Source of the DNA: Nonomuraea pusilla
GTDB lineage: Bacteria > Actinomycetota > Actinomycetes > Streptosporangiales > Streptosporangiaceae
NCBI RefSeq assembly: GCF_900109355.1
Contig: NZ_FOBF01000003.1
Span: forward strand, 588,065-652,064
Direction of reading: 5' to 3'
DNA length: 64,000 nucleotides
Below, piece after piece: positions 1 to 9,569 of the stretch. Position numbers and translations under genes: made by a program. Positions within the stretch are counted from its first letter, which is position 1. The number at the start of each line of letters is the position of its first letter. A model generated the notes under the pieces. That model was not told the DNA's origin. It did not search any database and saw nothing but the letters and a program-made list of their open reading frames with translations.

Positions 1-1648
1 TGGCCTCGTCCACGTACTCGTACTCGCTGCCGGAGTCGGTGCCGGCGTGGAAGAGCGCGTCGGACAGCTGGCGGTAGTCGCCGATCGTGATCGGCACCTT
101 GGTGCCGTCGGGCATCACGTAGTCGGTCATGCCGATGTCCTGCGGGTTGGCGTCGATCACCCACTCGAACGGGGCCCGGTCGGCGTTCTTGGTCTTGGCC
201 AGCAGGACGCCGGAGTCGGGGGTGAAGGAGTCGGTGCCCATGCGGTCGACGACCTCGACGGTGTAGTTGTCGTAGCCGCCGCCGTCGCACAGCGGGTCGG
301 TCCTGGTGTCGCAGGCGGGGGCCTTGTCGCCGCTGTCGAAGGAGATGTTCACGCCGGACAGCCCGGCCGGGCCCGGCTGGACGGCGCGGGCGGTGATCCT
401 CGCGGTGACCAGTCCGGAGTCGTCGAGCGCGTCACGCGAGAGCCGCAGGACGTTCTGCTCGTCCACCATCTCCAGCTTGATCTTGTTGCGGAGCATGTGC
501 TGGGCGCCCATGGACGCGCCCGCGGTGGGCGGGATGAGCCAGCGCGAGTGCGGGCCGCCGGGGCCGTTGAAGCTGCCGCGGCTGAGCATCTCCCAGATGC
601 CGGTGTAGGCCCGGCGCGGCGGCACCCCGTACGGGTTGTTGTAGTTGTCGGCGATGCCCATGATGTGGCTCAGTTCGTGGGCGTAGACGGCCATGCCGGA
701 GCTCTCGGCCTGCACCGAGTCGATGCCGAAGCGGGCGTTGGGCCAGAAGGTGGACCCGGCCTGCCACGACGTCCAGTCCACGTAGCGGGTCTTCACCCAG
801 TTGGGAAGGTTGGGGTCGGGCGGGCCCCACTCGTCCGGCACGTCCTCCTTGGTGGGGAACTTCATCATGCCGAACTCCTGCCAGGTGGACGACTCGTCCT
901 GGCCGGCGCTGAGGTAGAAGACGAAGTCGAACTGCTTGGCGGCCTCCTCGCCGATGTCGGCGAGCCAGGCGGCGTTGCCCTCGGTGCGCAGGTTCTTGTC
1001 GCAGCTGTCGCCGGACGGGCAGCCGGTGCCGCCCTGGAACTCCATGGCGTACTCGTGGTCCTTGCCGGACAGCGTGTACGGGCCGAAGCCGGTCAGCTCG
1101 ACGCCGTACCGGCCGCCGGAGTCCTCCATCCAGTACTCGTGGATGGTGTGCCCCTTGTTGAGGGCGTTCGGGGTGTTGAGGAAGTCCTGGTAGAACGTGG
1201 CGACCTGGTCGCGGGGCACGTCGTGCGCCTCGGCGCTGGGGTTGCCGAAGATCGTCGAGCCCTTGGGCTGGGTCACGACGAAGGGCTGGTTCGGGTAGTC
1301 GAGCAGCACCAGCGCGCCCTTGAAGGTGCGCTTGGAGCCCTTGACGGCGGGGTCGTTCCAGGCGGTGCCGGGGACCTTGGTGTAGTCCGCCCACGTCATG
1401 TGGTCGGGGTTCTCCCAGTTCTGGGGGTCGATCGGCGCGATGCCGCCGCCGGGGCGGCCGCGCAGTGCCTGCGCGTCACCGGGCTGGTCCTGCTGCCACG
1501 GCTGGGTCTGCGGCCAGTGGGCGCGCCGCCAGGGGTGCTCGGGGTCGTCGGCGGGGGGTGCTGCGGAAGCGGGGGTGGCCACGAGACTCGCCGGAACCAG
1601 GACGAGTACCGTCAGCAACCCCTTGAGCAGCTTCTTCGGGGCATTCAC
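1..1648 (-). CDS. Secreted M6-family zinc metalloprotease (immune inhibitor A-like), partial at left edge
   Basis: Read on the minus strand from GTG at 1648. The product begins with a signal peptide: Lys-Lys near the start, a Leu/Val-rich core, then Ala-Ser-Ala before a Pro/Asp-rich mature start. The zinc-binding motif AHELSH (HExxH) is followed by a Gly-rich stretch containing MGIADNYNNPYG, as in M6 peptidases related to Bacillus immune inhibitor A. The protein is therefore probably an exported endopeptidase. The C terminus lies outside the window; about 549 residues are visible. It is divergent from the PucR-type regulator, with about 100 bp between the starts. Confidence 0.85.
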   Translation of the reverse strand, partial: MNAPKKLLKGLLTVLVLVPASLVATPASAAPPADDPEHPWRRAHWPQTQPWQQDQPGDAQALRGRPGGGIAPIDPQNWENPDHMTWADYTKVPGTAWNDPAVKGSKRTFKGALVLLDYPNQPFVVTQPKGSTIFGNPSAEAHDVPRDQVATFYQDFLNTPNALNKGHTIHEYWMEDSGGRYGVELTGFGPYTLSGKDHEYAMEFQGGTGCPSGDSCDKNLRTEGNAAWLADIGEEAAKQFDFVFYLSAGQDESSTWQEFGMMKFPTKEDVPDEWGPPDPNLPNWVKTRYVDWTSWQAGSTFWPNARFGIDSVQAESSGMAVYAHELSHIMGIADNYNNPYGVPPRRAYTGIWEMLSRGSFNGPGGPHSRWLIPPTAGASMGAQHMLRNKIKLEMVDEQNVLRLSRDALDDSGLVTARITARAVQPGPAGLSGVNISFDSGDKAPACDTRTDPLCDGGGYDNYTVEVVDRMGTDSFTPDSGVLLAKTKNADRAPFEWVIDANPQDIGMTDYVMPDGTKVPITIGDYRQLSDALFHAGTDSGSEYEYVDEA

Positions 1649-1669
1649 GCCCTGACGGTATAGACGTTC

Positions 1670-1699
1670 TTGACGGAGATCATCGATCAGTTGTAGGGA
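1670..1699 (+). promoter_or_regulatory. Possible promoter ahead of the PucR-type gene
   Basis: TTGACG at 1670-1675 is separated by 18 bases from TAGGGA at 1694-1699 in the short divergent gap. The -35 is good and the -10 weak, so this is only a candidate. Confidence 0.25.
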
Positions 1700-1750
1700 A
1701 GACGGATACCGACTCTTCCGACAGATGTTGAAATGCGCATGTAGACGGGT

Positions 1751-2914
1751 GTGACTGTGGCGGACCTCCAGCGGACCGTGGACGACCTCGCCGCGCGGCT
1801 GGGCCGCCCGCTGCTGCTGGAGGACCGGGTGCAGCGTGTCGTCGCCTACAGCGAGCAGAGCGGCCCGATGGACGACATCAGGCGCGAGTCGATCCTGCGC
1901 AGGCGGACCACGCCCGAGGTGCGGGAGTGGCTGCGAGCCGCCGGCATCCAGGACTCCCCCGGCCCCCTGCGCACCCCCGGCGCGCCGCACCTGCGCCTGC
2001 TGCCGCGCGTGTGCGTCCCGCTGCGGCACGCCGACGGGCTGCTCGGCTACCTGTGGTTCATCGACGCCGGGCCGCCCATGACCGACGCGCACGTCGCCGA
2101 GGCCGCCGCCGCCGCGCCCGGCCTCGCGCTCGCCCTCTTCCACGAGAGCCTGGCCACCGGGCTCGCCTCCCACAGGGAGCTGGAGGCGGTGACCGAGCTG
2201 CTGCGCGGCGAGCCGGGCGCCGCCGCCAAGCTCATCGAGGCCGGGACCGTGCCGCAGGCGCTGCCGGTGACCGTCCAGGTGGCCAGGCCGCTCGCGGCCG
2301 AACCGGGCGAGGGGCTGCGGCTGGCGCTCGAACAGGGGCTGCTCACGCTGCGCCGCCGCCTCGGCGGCCACCACCCGCTCCACCTCGTCCGGTACGACCA
2401 CGCGGTGCTCCTGACGTCCGGGCCGCCGGTCTCGCCCGACGAGCTGCACGCCGCCATGCCGGTGCCGGTGGTCGTCGGCATCGGACGGCCCAGGCCGGAG
2501 CTGTCGGAGGCGGCGGGCTCGTACGAGGAGGCCAGGCACGCGGCGGAGGTGGCCGCCCGGGTGCCGGGGCTGGGCCGGTCGGCCGAGTGGGCGCGGCTCG
2601 GCGTCTACCGGATGCTCACCGGCCTGCCGGAACGGGAGCTGCACCCCGGGCTCGAGTACCTGCTCGGCGACCGGCAGCACCTGCCGCTGCTGGAGACGCT
2701 GGAGACCTACCTGGACCTGGCGGGCAGCGCGGTGGCGACGTCGCGCGCGCTGCGGCTGCACCGTACGTCCCTGTACTACCGGCTGCGGCGGGTGGAGGAG
2801 CTGGCGCGCACGGACCTGAAGGACGGCGGCGAACGGCTCGCGCTGCACCTCAGCCTGAAGCTGGCGCGGCTGTCGGGCCGGTACCGCCCGCGCGGGGCAC
2901 GGGACCCGGAGTGA
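1751..2914 (+). CDS. PucR/CdaR-type transcriptional regulator
   Basis: A 387-residue protein from GTG 1751. The N-terminal ~130 residues look like a GAF-type sensing domain (LLEDRVQRVVAYS, then a Pro-rich segment and VPLRHADGLLGYLWF). The C-terminal ~60 residues form the PucR-family helix-turn-helix: LETLETYLDLAGSAVATSRA followed by LHRTSLYYRLRRVEEL. This architecture is typical of actinobacterial regulators whose ligand is unknown. It may control the divergent protease gene, but only position suggests that. Confidence 0.85.
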   Translation: MTVADLQRTVDDLAARLGRPLLLEDRVQRVVAYSEQSGPMDDIRRESILRRRTTPEVREWLRAAGIQDSPGPLRTPGAPHLRLLPRVCVPLRHADGLLGYLWFIDAGPPMTDAHVAEAAAAAPGLALALFHESLATGLASHRELEAVTELLRGEPGAAAKLIEAGTVPQALPVTVQVARPLAAEPGEGLRLALEQGLLTLRRRLGGHHPLHLVRYDHAVLLTSGPPVSPDELHAAMPVPVVVGIGRPRPELSEAAGSYEEARHAAEVAARVPGLGRSAEWARLGVYRMLTGLPERELHPGLEYLLGDRQHLPLLETLETYLDLAGSAVATSRALRLHRTSLYYRLRRVEELARTDLKDGGERLALHLSLKLARLSGRYRPRGARDPE

Positions 2915-3060
2915 CCTCGCCGGATGTCCGGTGGAGGCCGAGGAAGATCGTTAAACCCATCCCAAACGTGCCGTTCATCACATAACGGGCAAAACGGAAA
3001 TCGGTTCCCAGGAGCCGCACGTTCTAAACCCCGGTATTCCGTCAAGCCTGGGAAAAGTTC

Positions 3061-4425
3061 TTGTCCACGCCCTCAGCGGCGCCCTCGGCCGCGCCCGCAG
3101 CACCCGCACCCGACGCTCCCCCGGCCCCCTCGGCCTCCTCCGCCGAAGCCGCACCCGAGCCGCACAGATCCTCCTCCCGGGCGTCGGTCACGTTCCGCGC
3201 CTTCCGCCACCACAACTACCGCCTCTGGGCGGGGGCCGACGTCGTCTCCGTGACCGGCACCTGGATGCAGGTGCTCGGCGTCAACTGGCTCGTCCTCAGC
3301 ATGACCGGCTCCGCCACCAGCGTCGGGATCAGCCTCGTCATGCAGGCGCTGCCGACGCTCCTCCTCGGCATGTGGGGCGGCGCGCTCGCCGACCGGCTGC
3401 CCACCCGGCCCGTCGTGGTCGGCGCGCAGCTCGCGCAGGCCGCGCTCGCCGCCGTGCTGGCCGTCGTCGCGCTCACCGGCACCCAGTCGGTCGCCCCCAT
3501 CTACGCCGTGGCGCTGGCCGGCGGCGTGGTGTCGGCGCTCGGCGGCCCCGCGCTCGGCCGTTTCGGCGCCGAGGTCGTGCCGCCCGGCGACCTGCCCAAC
3601 GCCATGGCGCTCGGCTCCGTCATCAACTCGGCGGGACGCATCCTCGGCATGAGCCTGGCCGGCGCGCTCGTGCCGGTCATCGGCGCCGGCGGGCTGTTCG
3701 CCGTGAACGCCGCCAGCTTCTTCGTCGTCATCGCCGCCGTCGCCCTCATGCGGCGGGACGAGCTGCACCCGCTGGGCGCGGCCGAACGGCAGCCGGGCGC
3801 CGTCCGCGAGGGCCTGGCGTACGTGCTGCGCACCCCCTGGCTGGTCGTCGTGCTCGCGCTGTCGCTCGTGCTCGGCAGCCTCGGCCGCAACTACCAGGTG
3901 ACCATGGCCGCCATGAGCGCGGGCCCGCTGGGCTCCGGAGCCGCCGGATACGGTCTGCTGTCCACCGCGTTCGCCGTCGGCACCGTCGTCGGCGGCTTCC
4001 TCGCCGCGGCGCGTCCCAGGCTGACGATCAGGCTGCTGCTCGTCACCGGGGCCGTCACCGGCGTCGCGCAGGCGCTCAGCGGCCTCATGCCGGGCCTGTG
4101 GACGTTCGCCTCCGTCATGCTGCCCATCGCGGCGGGGGCCGTCGTCATCGACACCACCGTCTCGGCGCGGGCCCAGCTCGACAGCCCCGAGGCCATGCGC
4201 GGGCGGGTCATCGCCGCGCTCGGCATCGTCGGCGCGGGCGCGGGCGCGGTCGGCGGCCCGCTGCTCGGCTGGTTCAGCGACGCGTTCGGCCCCCGGGCCG
4301 CGCTGGAGATCGGCGGCGTGAGCTGCGTGGCCGCCTCGCTCCTCGCCGCGGCGGTGCTCGCCAGACTGTCCGGCAGAACCCTCTGGCAGGCCGCCTGGGC
4401 GCGTCCCCTGCTCAGGAGCGCGTGA
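3061..4425 (+). CDS. MFS transporter, EntS-like (MFS_3) exporter
   Basis: Begins at TTG 3061 after a purine-rich GGGAAAAG. The first ~40 residues are Ala/Pro/Ser-rich and probably cytoplasmic. The transporter proper starts at FRAFRHHNYRLWAGADVVSV and runs through TWMQVLGVNWLVL and a loop GALADRLPTRPVV between membrane segments 2 and 3, which are signatures of the MFS_3 branch that includes enterobactin exporter EntS. About 12 membrane segments fit in 454 residues. Substrate cannot be told from sequence. The start could lie further in, near VTFRAF. Confidence 0.85.
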   Translation: MSTPSAAPSAAPAAPAPDAPPAPSASSAEAAPEPHRSSSRASVTFRAFRHHNYRLWAGADVVSVTGTWMQVLGVNWLVLSMTGSATSVGISLVMQALPTLLLGMWGGALADRLPTRPVVVGAQLAQAALAAVLAVVALTGTQSVAPIYAVALAGGVVSALGGPALGRFGAEVVPPGDLPNAMALGSVINSAGRILGMSLAGALVPVIGAGGLFAVNAASFFVVIAAVALMRRDELHPLGAAERQPGAVREGLAYVLRTPWLVVVLALSLVLGSLGRNYQVTMAAMSAGPLGSGAAGYGLLSTAFAVGTVVGGFLAAARPRLTIRLLLVTGAVTGVAQALSGLMPGLWTFASVMLPIAAGAVVIDTTVSARAQLDSPEAMRGRVIAALGIVGAGAGAVGGPLLGWFSDAFGPRAALEIGGVSCVAASLLAAAVLARLSGRTLWQAAWARPLLRSA

Positions 4426-4471
4426 GGCTCGCGGCCGGGATTCGCCGGTGCACGGTGGGTAGGGGGCGCGT

Positions 4472-4798
4472 ATGAGTGAACTACCTCCGGACCGATTCGG
4501 GATGAGCGACGAACAGGACATCGAGGTCAGGGAGTGGACCGACGACCTCGGGCTCACCCACGAGATCACCGAGGACGACCCGCGCCACGAGGACACCCTG
4601 GACGAGCGGCTGCGCCGCGAACTGCCCGACGACCGCCCGCGCCGCCGCCGGGAGACGCACCGGCTCACCCAGCCCGACGAGGGCCTGGCCCCCGACACCG
4701 AGGACGAGGAGATCGCCGAGGACTGGGGCAGCGACGACGAGGGGGCCTCGGCCGAGGAGCGGGCCGTCCGCATCGACCCCGACGAGAACCTCAGGTGA
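4472..4798 (+). CDS. DUF5709-family acidic protein
   Basis: A 108-residue soluble, strongly acidic protein. It contains EDTLDERLRRELPD and a C-terminal segment with DTEDEEIAEDWGSDDEGASA, which match the DUF5709 pattern of actinobacteria (ETLDQRL then AEDxG with SAEE). ATG 4472 follows GGTAGGGGGCG. The function of the family is unknown. Its stop lies inside the first unit of a 39-bp tandem repeat shared with the convergent HAD gene. Confidence 0.7.
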   Translation: MSELPPDRFGMSDEQDIEVREWTDDLGLTHEITEDDPRHEDTLDERLRRELPDDRPRRRRETHRLTQPDEGLAPDTEDEEIAEDWGSDDEGASAEERAVRIDPDENLR

Positions 4799-4877
4799 GA
4801 GCCGGGGAGCACCGGCCCTGGCGAGAGCGTCAGGTGAGAGCCGGGGAGCACCGGCCCTGGCCAGAGCGTCAGGTGAG
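4791..4877. repeat. 39-bp direct tandem repeat at convergent gene ends
   Basis: Two near-identical units begin at 4791 and 4830 and a truncated third begins at 4869, period 39. Each unit starts with TCAGGTGA, which holds a TGA stop on both strands. The first copy ends the DUF5709 gene and the third ends the HAD gene. Confidence 0.9.
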
Positions 4878-5522
4878 GTCGCGCAGGCCGGGCAGCAGGC
4901 CGTGGAGGTCGTCGACCACCAGGTCGGCGGCCGCGGCCTCCGGGCGCGCCGCGTGCAGGTAGCCCCACGGGCCCCTGCGCAGCAGCGCCGTCCGCATGCC
5001 CGCGCGCGCCGCCGGCAGCACGTCGTTGTCCAGCCGGTCGCCCACGTACAGGACGGCTTCCGGCTCGACGCCCGCCACCTCCGCCACCCTGGCGAAGAAC
5101 TCCGGCGCCGGCTTGGCCACCCCCCACCCCTCGGACGTGTGCACCGAGTCGGCGGGCAGGTCCATGGCGACCAGCGCGTCGTAGGCGCGGCTCGGCTGGT
5201 TGCCCGCGATCACCACCTGGTACCCGGCCTCCCTGAGCGCGGCGAGGGCGTCGCGGACGTCCGGGTACAGGTCGCCGGCGTCGAAGTGGTTGCGCAGGCC
5301 GCGCGGGTCGTCGCGTTCCCAGGCCGCTTCCTCCGCCTCCAGGTCGAAGCCGGGGCGTACCAGGGCGAGGGCGTCGGTGGCGGGACGGTCGAGGGCGGCC
5401 ATGCCGCCGATCACCCCGAGCAGCGCGAACCTGGGCACGGCGAGCCGGTCGGCCCAGCGCGACCAGATGCGCGTCTCGTCGACGAGCGTCTCACCGACGT
5501 CCAGCACCACAGCCTTGATCAT
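4869..5522 (-). CDS. HAD-superfamily hydrolase
   Basis: A 217-residue protein beginning MIKAVVLDVGETLVDE, preceded by CAGGGGGATCG. Motif I is DVGET, so the nucleophile Asp is present but the second Asp of the usual DxDx(T/V) is Gly. Motif II (VVIAGNQ), the Lys of motif III in VAKPAPEFF and motif IV (YVGDRLDNDV) are present. It is probably a small-molecule phosphatase or another HAD hydrolase; the altered motif I leaves the reaction open. It lies 70 bp downstream of hrpA on the same strand. Confidence 0.8.
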   Translation of the reverse strand: MIKAVVLDVGETLVDETRIWSRWADRLAVPRFALLGVIGGMAALDRPATDALALVRPGFDLEAEEAAWERDDPRGLRNHFDAGDLYPDVRDALAALREAGYQVVIAGNQPSRAYDALVAMDLPADSVHTSEGWGVAKPAPEFFARVAEVAGVEPEAVLYVGDRLDNDVLPAARAGMRTALLRRGPWGYLHAARPEAAAADLVVDDLHGLLPGLRDLT

Positions 5523-5592
5523 CGATCCCCCTGCCGGATTTGTAGCGGACAGGGGGATTTTTCCATGCCAGGCGACCGGACGGCACGGCCGG

Positions 5593-8500
5593 TCAGGGCG
5601 CCAGCCGCTCCATCGCCTTGGTGATGCGCTTCTCCGAGACCGGCGTGGGCGTGCCGAGCGTCTGGGCGAAGAAGCTGACCCGCAGCTCCTCGATCATCCA
5701 GCGCACCTCCACCACGTCCGGGTCGCCCCGCCGGGCCGGCGGCAGCTTCTCCAGCAGGTCGTGGTAGTCGTCCTCGACCTTGTGGACGCGCCGCATCCAC
5801 TCCTCGTCGCGCCACGGCTCCTCGGGCAGCTTGGTGAGCCGGCGCTCGACCGCCCTGAGGTAGCGCAGGATGTCGGGCAGGCGCCGGTGTCCGGTGGCCG
5901 CGACGAAGCCCGGATGGACCAGGCGGCCGAGCTGGTCGCGGACGTCGTCGGTGGCCGCGCCCGGCCGCAGCGCGTCGAGCCTGGTGCCCGCCGCGTGCCA
6001 GACGCTCAGGATCTGCTCCACCCGGCCCAGCACCTCGGCGGCGGTGTCGTGCAGCTCGGCCCGTACGTGCTGGTGGAGGCGGTCGAAGCCGGCGGGGTCC
6101 CAGGCCGGGCCGCCCAGGTCGTGCATCAGCTTGTCGACGGCGGCGTTCACGACGTCGTCGAAGAGCGCCACCGCGCCGCCGTGCGGGCTGCGCGACAGGG
6201 CCAGCTTGGCCTGGTTGGACAGGCCGCCGAGCAGCGACTTGGCCGGGTTGGTGACGTTGAGCAGCAGCAGGCGGCGGGTGCCCGTCCAGTGGGAGCGGCG
6301 CTGCTCCGCCTCGGTCTCGAAGATCTTGATCGACACCGAGTCGCGGGCGTCGACCAGCGCCGGGTAGCCCTTCATGCGGCCCTGCTCGAACACCTTCGGC
6401 AGCGTGCCGAAGCTCCAGCCGCGCAGGCCGGTGCGTTCGAGGTCGTCGCCGGCCTCGGACAGCGTCCTGCGCAGCCGCGGCGCGAGCCGCCTTTTCAGCG
6501 CGTCGAGGTCCTTGTCCTCGGCCACGGTGCGCTTGCGCTCGTCGATCACCCGGTACGTGATGCGCAGGTGGTCGGGGACCTGGTCGAGCTGCCAGGCGTC
6601 GCGCGGCACCCGTACGCCGGTCAGCCGCAGCAGCTCGCGCTCGACCGCGTCGAGCAGCGGCTCGGAGCCCGCCCTGACGGCCGCCAGGACCTGCTTGGCG
6701 TAGTTGGGCGCGGGCACGAAGTTGCGGCGCAGGTTCTTCGGCAGCGACCTGATCAGCGCGGTGATCAGCTCCTCGCGCAGGCCGGGGATCTGCCAGTCGA
6801 AGCCGTGGGAGCTGACCTGGTTGAGCACCTGGAGCGGGACGTGCACGGTGACGCCGTCGGCGTCGGCGCCCGGCTCGAACTGGTAGGTCAGCCGCATCCG
6901 CTGGCCGAGCTGCTTCCAGGTGTCGGGGTAGTCGCGCGCGCTCACCCCGGCGCCCTCGTTGACCAGCATCTCCGGCGAGAACGTCAGCAGGTCGGGCTGC
7001 TCCTGCCTGGCCTTCTTCCACCAGGCGTCGAAGTGCCTGGCCGAGACCACGTCGGCGGGGACGCGCTGGTCGTAGAAGTCGAACAGGGCCTCGTCGCCGA
7101 CGAGGATGTCTCGCCGCCGGGCCCGGTTCTCCAGCTCCTCGACCTCCTCCAGGAGCCGGCGGTTGTCCTTGAGGAAGCGGTGGTGGGTGTCCCAGTCGCC
7201 CTCGACCAGGGCGTGCCTGATGAACAGCTCCCGCGACAGGTCGGGGTCGATGCGGCCGTAGTTGACCTTGCGGCCCGCCACGATCGGCACGCCGTACAGG
7301 GTGACCTTCTCCAGCGCGATGACCGCGCCCTGGTTCTTCTCCCAGTGCGGCTCGGAGTACGTGCGCTTGACCAGGTGCTGGGCGAGCGGCTCGACCCACT
7401 CGGGCTCGATCTTGGCGTTGACCCTGGCCCACAGCCTGGACGTCTCGACCAGCTCGGCCGACATCACCCACTGCGGCTGCTTCTTGGCCAGCACCGAGCC
7501 GGGGAAGACGGCGAAACGGGCGTTGCGCGCGCCGATGTACTCCTGGATGGGCCTGCGCCCGTCGGAGGCGCGCTGCTTGTCCATGACGTCCTTGACACCG
7601 ACGTGCGACAGCAGCCCCGCCAGCAGCGACACGTGCACGTGGTACGGGTCGGCGGGCGCGCTGTTCGGCTGGACGCCGAGCGACTGGCGCAGCTGGCTGT
7701 AGATGTCCTGCCACTCGCGCACGCGCAGGTAGTTGAGGAACTCGGCCTTGCACAGCCGGCGGAACGCGCTCGACGACAGCTCCTTCTGCCGCTCGCGCAG
7801 GTAGTTCCACAGGTTGAGGTAGGCCATGAAGTCGGAGTCGGGGTCGGCGAAGCGGCGGTGCTTCTCGTCGGCCTGCTGCTGCTTGTCGGCGGGGCGCTCG
7901 CGGGGGTCCTGGATCGACAGCGCCGCGACGATGACCATGACCTCGCGCAGGCAGCCGTGCTTGTCGGCCTCCAGCACCATGCGGCCGAGCCGCGGGTCGA
8001 CGGGGAGCTGGGCGAGCCTGCGGCCGACCGGGGTCAGCGCGCCGTGGGCGTCGAACGCGCCGAGCTCGTGCAGCAGGTTCACGCCGTCCTTGACCTGGCG
8101 GCGGTCGGGCGGCTCGACGAACGGGAACGCCTCGATGTCGCCGAGGCCGATCGACGTCATCTGCAGGATGACCGACGCCAGGTTGGTGCGCAGGATCTCC
8201 GGGTCGGTGAACTCGGGCCTGGAGAGGAAGTCCTCCTCCTCGTACAGGCGGATGCAGATGCCGTCGGAGGTGCGGCCCGAGCGGCCCTTGCGCTGGTTGG
8301 CGCTGGCCTGCGAGACGGGCTCGATGGGCAGGCGCTGCACCTTGGTGCGGTGGCTGTAGCGCGAGATGCGGGCGAAGCCGGGGTCGACGACGTACTTGAT
8401 GCCGGGCACGGTCAGCGACGTCTCGGCCACGTTCGTGGCCAGCACGACGCGCCTGCCGTTGTGGCGCTGGAAGACGCGGTGCTGCTCGGCGGCGCTCAGC

Positions 8501-9486
8501 CGCGCGTACAGCGGGAGGATCTCGGTGTTGCGGAACTCGGCCTTGGACAGCGCGTCGGCGGCGTCGCGGATCTCCCGCTCGCCCGACAGGAAGACCAGGA
8601 TGTCGCCGGGGCCCTCGGTGACGAGCTCCCTGCACGCCTCGACGATGCCCTGCGTCTGGTCGTCGTCCTCGCCGAGCGGCCGGTACCGCACCTCCACCGG
8701 GTACGTGCGGCCGGACACCTCGACGACGGGCGCGCCGCCGAAGTGCCGCGAGAACCGCTCGGGGTCGATCGTGGCGCTGGTGATGATCACCTTGAGGTCG
8801 GGGCGCTTCGGCAGGAGCTGCTTGAGGTAGCCGAGGATGAAGTCGATGTTGAGGCTGCGCTCGTGCGCCTCGTCGATGATCAGCGTGTCGTACTGCTCGA
8901 GGAGACGGTCGTTCTGCAGCTCGGCCAGCAGGATGCCGTCGGTCATCAGCTTGACCAGGGTGCGGTCGCTCGCCTGGTCGGTGAAGCGGACCTTGTAGCC
9001 GACCACCTCGCCCAGCTCGGTGCCGAGCTCCTCGGCCACGCGCTCGGCGACCGTGCGGGCGGCGATGCGGCGCGGCTGGGTGTGGCCGATGAGGCCGCGC
9101 ACGCCGCGGCCCAGCTCCAGGCAGATCTTGGGGATCTGCGTGGTCTTGCCGGAGCCCGTCTCTCCGGCGATGATCACGACCTGGTGGTCGCGGATCGCGG
9201 CGAGGATGTCGTCCTTGCGCTGCGAGACCGGCAGGCTCTCCGGGTACGTGATCTCCGGCACGGCGCGCCTGCGGCGGGCGAGGCGTTCCTCCGCCCGCTC
9301 GGCGTCGGCGAGGATCTCCGCGATGATCTTTTCGCGGGCCTCGCGGGAGCGCACCCGGCGCACGCCGTCGAGCCTGCGCCGCAGCCGCCGCTGGTCGCGC
9401 GGCATGAGCTCGGGCAGGCGTGACTGGAGCTCGGTGAGTGGAGAGGACAACGCAGAGGATCCCATATCGCTCTTCAGGATATTCAA
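5593..9486 (-). CDS. hrpA: ATP-dependent RNA helicase HrpA
   Basis: A 1297-residue DEAH-box helicase, the usual length for HrpA. The Walker A motif GETGSGKT is at residues 109-116 and the DEAH box (LIIDEAHERSLN) at 205-208. SATI and QRKGRSGRTSDG supply motifs III and VI. The long C-terminal part carries the DUF3418-type region found in bacterial HrpA. The family remodels RNA or ribosomes using NTP hydrolysis. ATG 9486 gives MNILKSD; a second Met eight codons in is an alternative. The VOC gene lies 83 bp upstream on the same strand. Confidence 0.95.
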   Translation of the reverse strand: MNILKSDMGSSALSSPLTELQSRLPELMPRDQRRLRRRLDGVRRVRSREAREKIIAEILADAERAEERLARRRRAVPEITYPESLPVSQRKDDILAAIRDHQVVIIAGETGSGKTTQIPKICLELGRGVRGLIGHTQPRRIAARTVAERVAEELGTELGEVVGYKVRFTDQASDRTLVKLMTDGILLAELQNDRLLEQYDTLIIDEAHERSLNIDFILGYLKQLLPKRPDLKVIITSATIDPERFSRHFGGAPVVEVSGRTYPVEVRYRPLGEDDDQTQGIVEACRELVTEGPGDILVFLSGEREIRDAADALSKAEFRNTEILPLYARLSAAEQHRVFQRHNGRRVVLATNVAETSLTVPGIKYVVDPGFARISRYSHRTKVQRLPIEPVSQASANQRKGRSGRTSDGICIRLYEEEDFLSRPEFTDPEILRTNLASVILQMTSIGLGDIEAFPFVEPPDRRQVKDGVNLLHELGAFDAHGALTPVGRRLAQLPVDPRLGRMVLEADKHGCLREVMVIVAALSIQDPRERPADKQQQADEKHRRFADPDSDFMAYLNLWNYLRERQKELSSSAFRRLCKAEFLNYLRVREWQDIYSQLRQSLGVQPNSAPADPYHVHVSLLAGLLSHVGVKDVMDKQRASDGRRPIQEYIGARNARFAVFPGSVLAKKQPQWVMSAELVETSRLWARVNAKIEPEWVEPLAQHLVKRTYSEPHWEKNQGAVIALEKVTLYGVPIVAGRKVNYGRIDPDLSRELFIRHALVEGDWDTHHRFLKDNRRLLEEVEELENRARRRDILVGDEALFDFYDQRVPADVVSARHFDAWWKKARQEQPDLLTFSPEMLVNEGAGVSARDYPDTWKQLGQRMRLTYQFEPGADADGVTVHVPLQVLNQVSSHGFDWQIPGLREELITALIRSLPKNLRRNFVPAPNYAKQVLAAVRAGSEPLLDAVERELLRLTGVRVPRDAWQLDQVPDHLRITYRVIDERKRTVAEDKDLDALKRRLAPRLRRTLSEAGDDLERTGLRGWSFGTLPKVFEQGRMKGYPALVDARDSVSIKIFETEAEQRRSHWTGTRRLLLLNVTNPAKSLLGGLSNQAKLALSRSPHGGAVALFDDVVNAAVDKLMHDLGGPAWDPAGFDRLHQHVRAELHDTAAEVLGRVEQILSVWHAAGTRLDALRPGAATDDVRDQLGRLVHPGFVAATGHRRLPDILRYLRAVERRLTKLPEEPWRDEEWMRRVHKVEDDYHDLLEKLPPARRGDPDVVEVRWMIEELRVSFFAQTLGTPTPVSEKRITKAMERLAP

Positions 9487-9569
9487 GGCGCCGCGGCCGG
9501 GGTCCGTCCGGGAGCCAACGGTCCATGCTGCCCGAGGTCACCGGCGCGCCGCACCTCAATATCCGGGTT

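Noticed and set aside
47..1663. Long plus-strand open frame over the left edge
   Set aside because: It is the shadow of the minus-strand M6 protease, which has a signal peptide and HExxH motif; the plus frame has no recognisable domains.
5200..9423. 1407-codon plus-strand frame
   Set aside because: It mirrors HrpA, whose helicase motifs are unambiguous. Long antisense frames are expected at this GC content.
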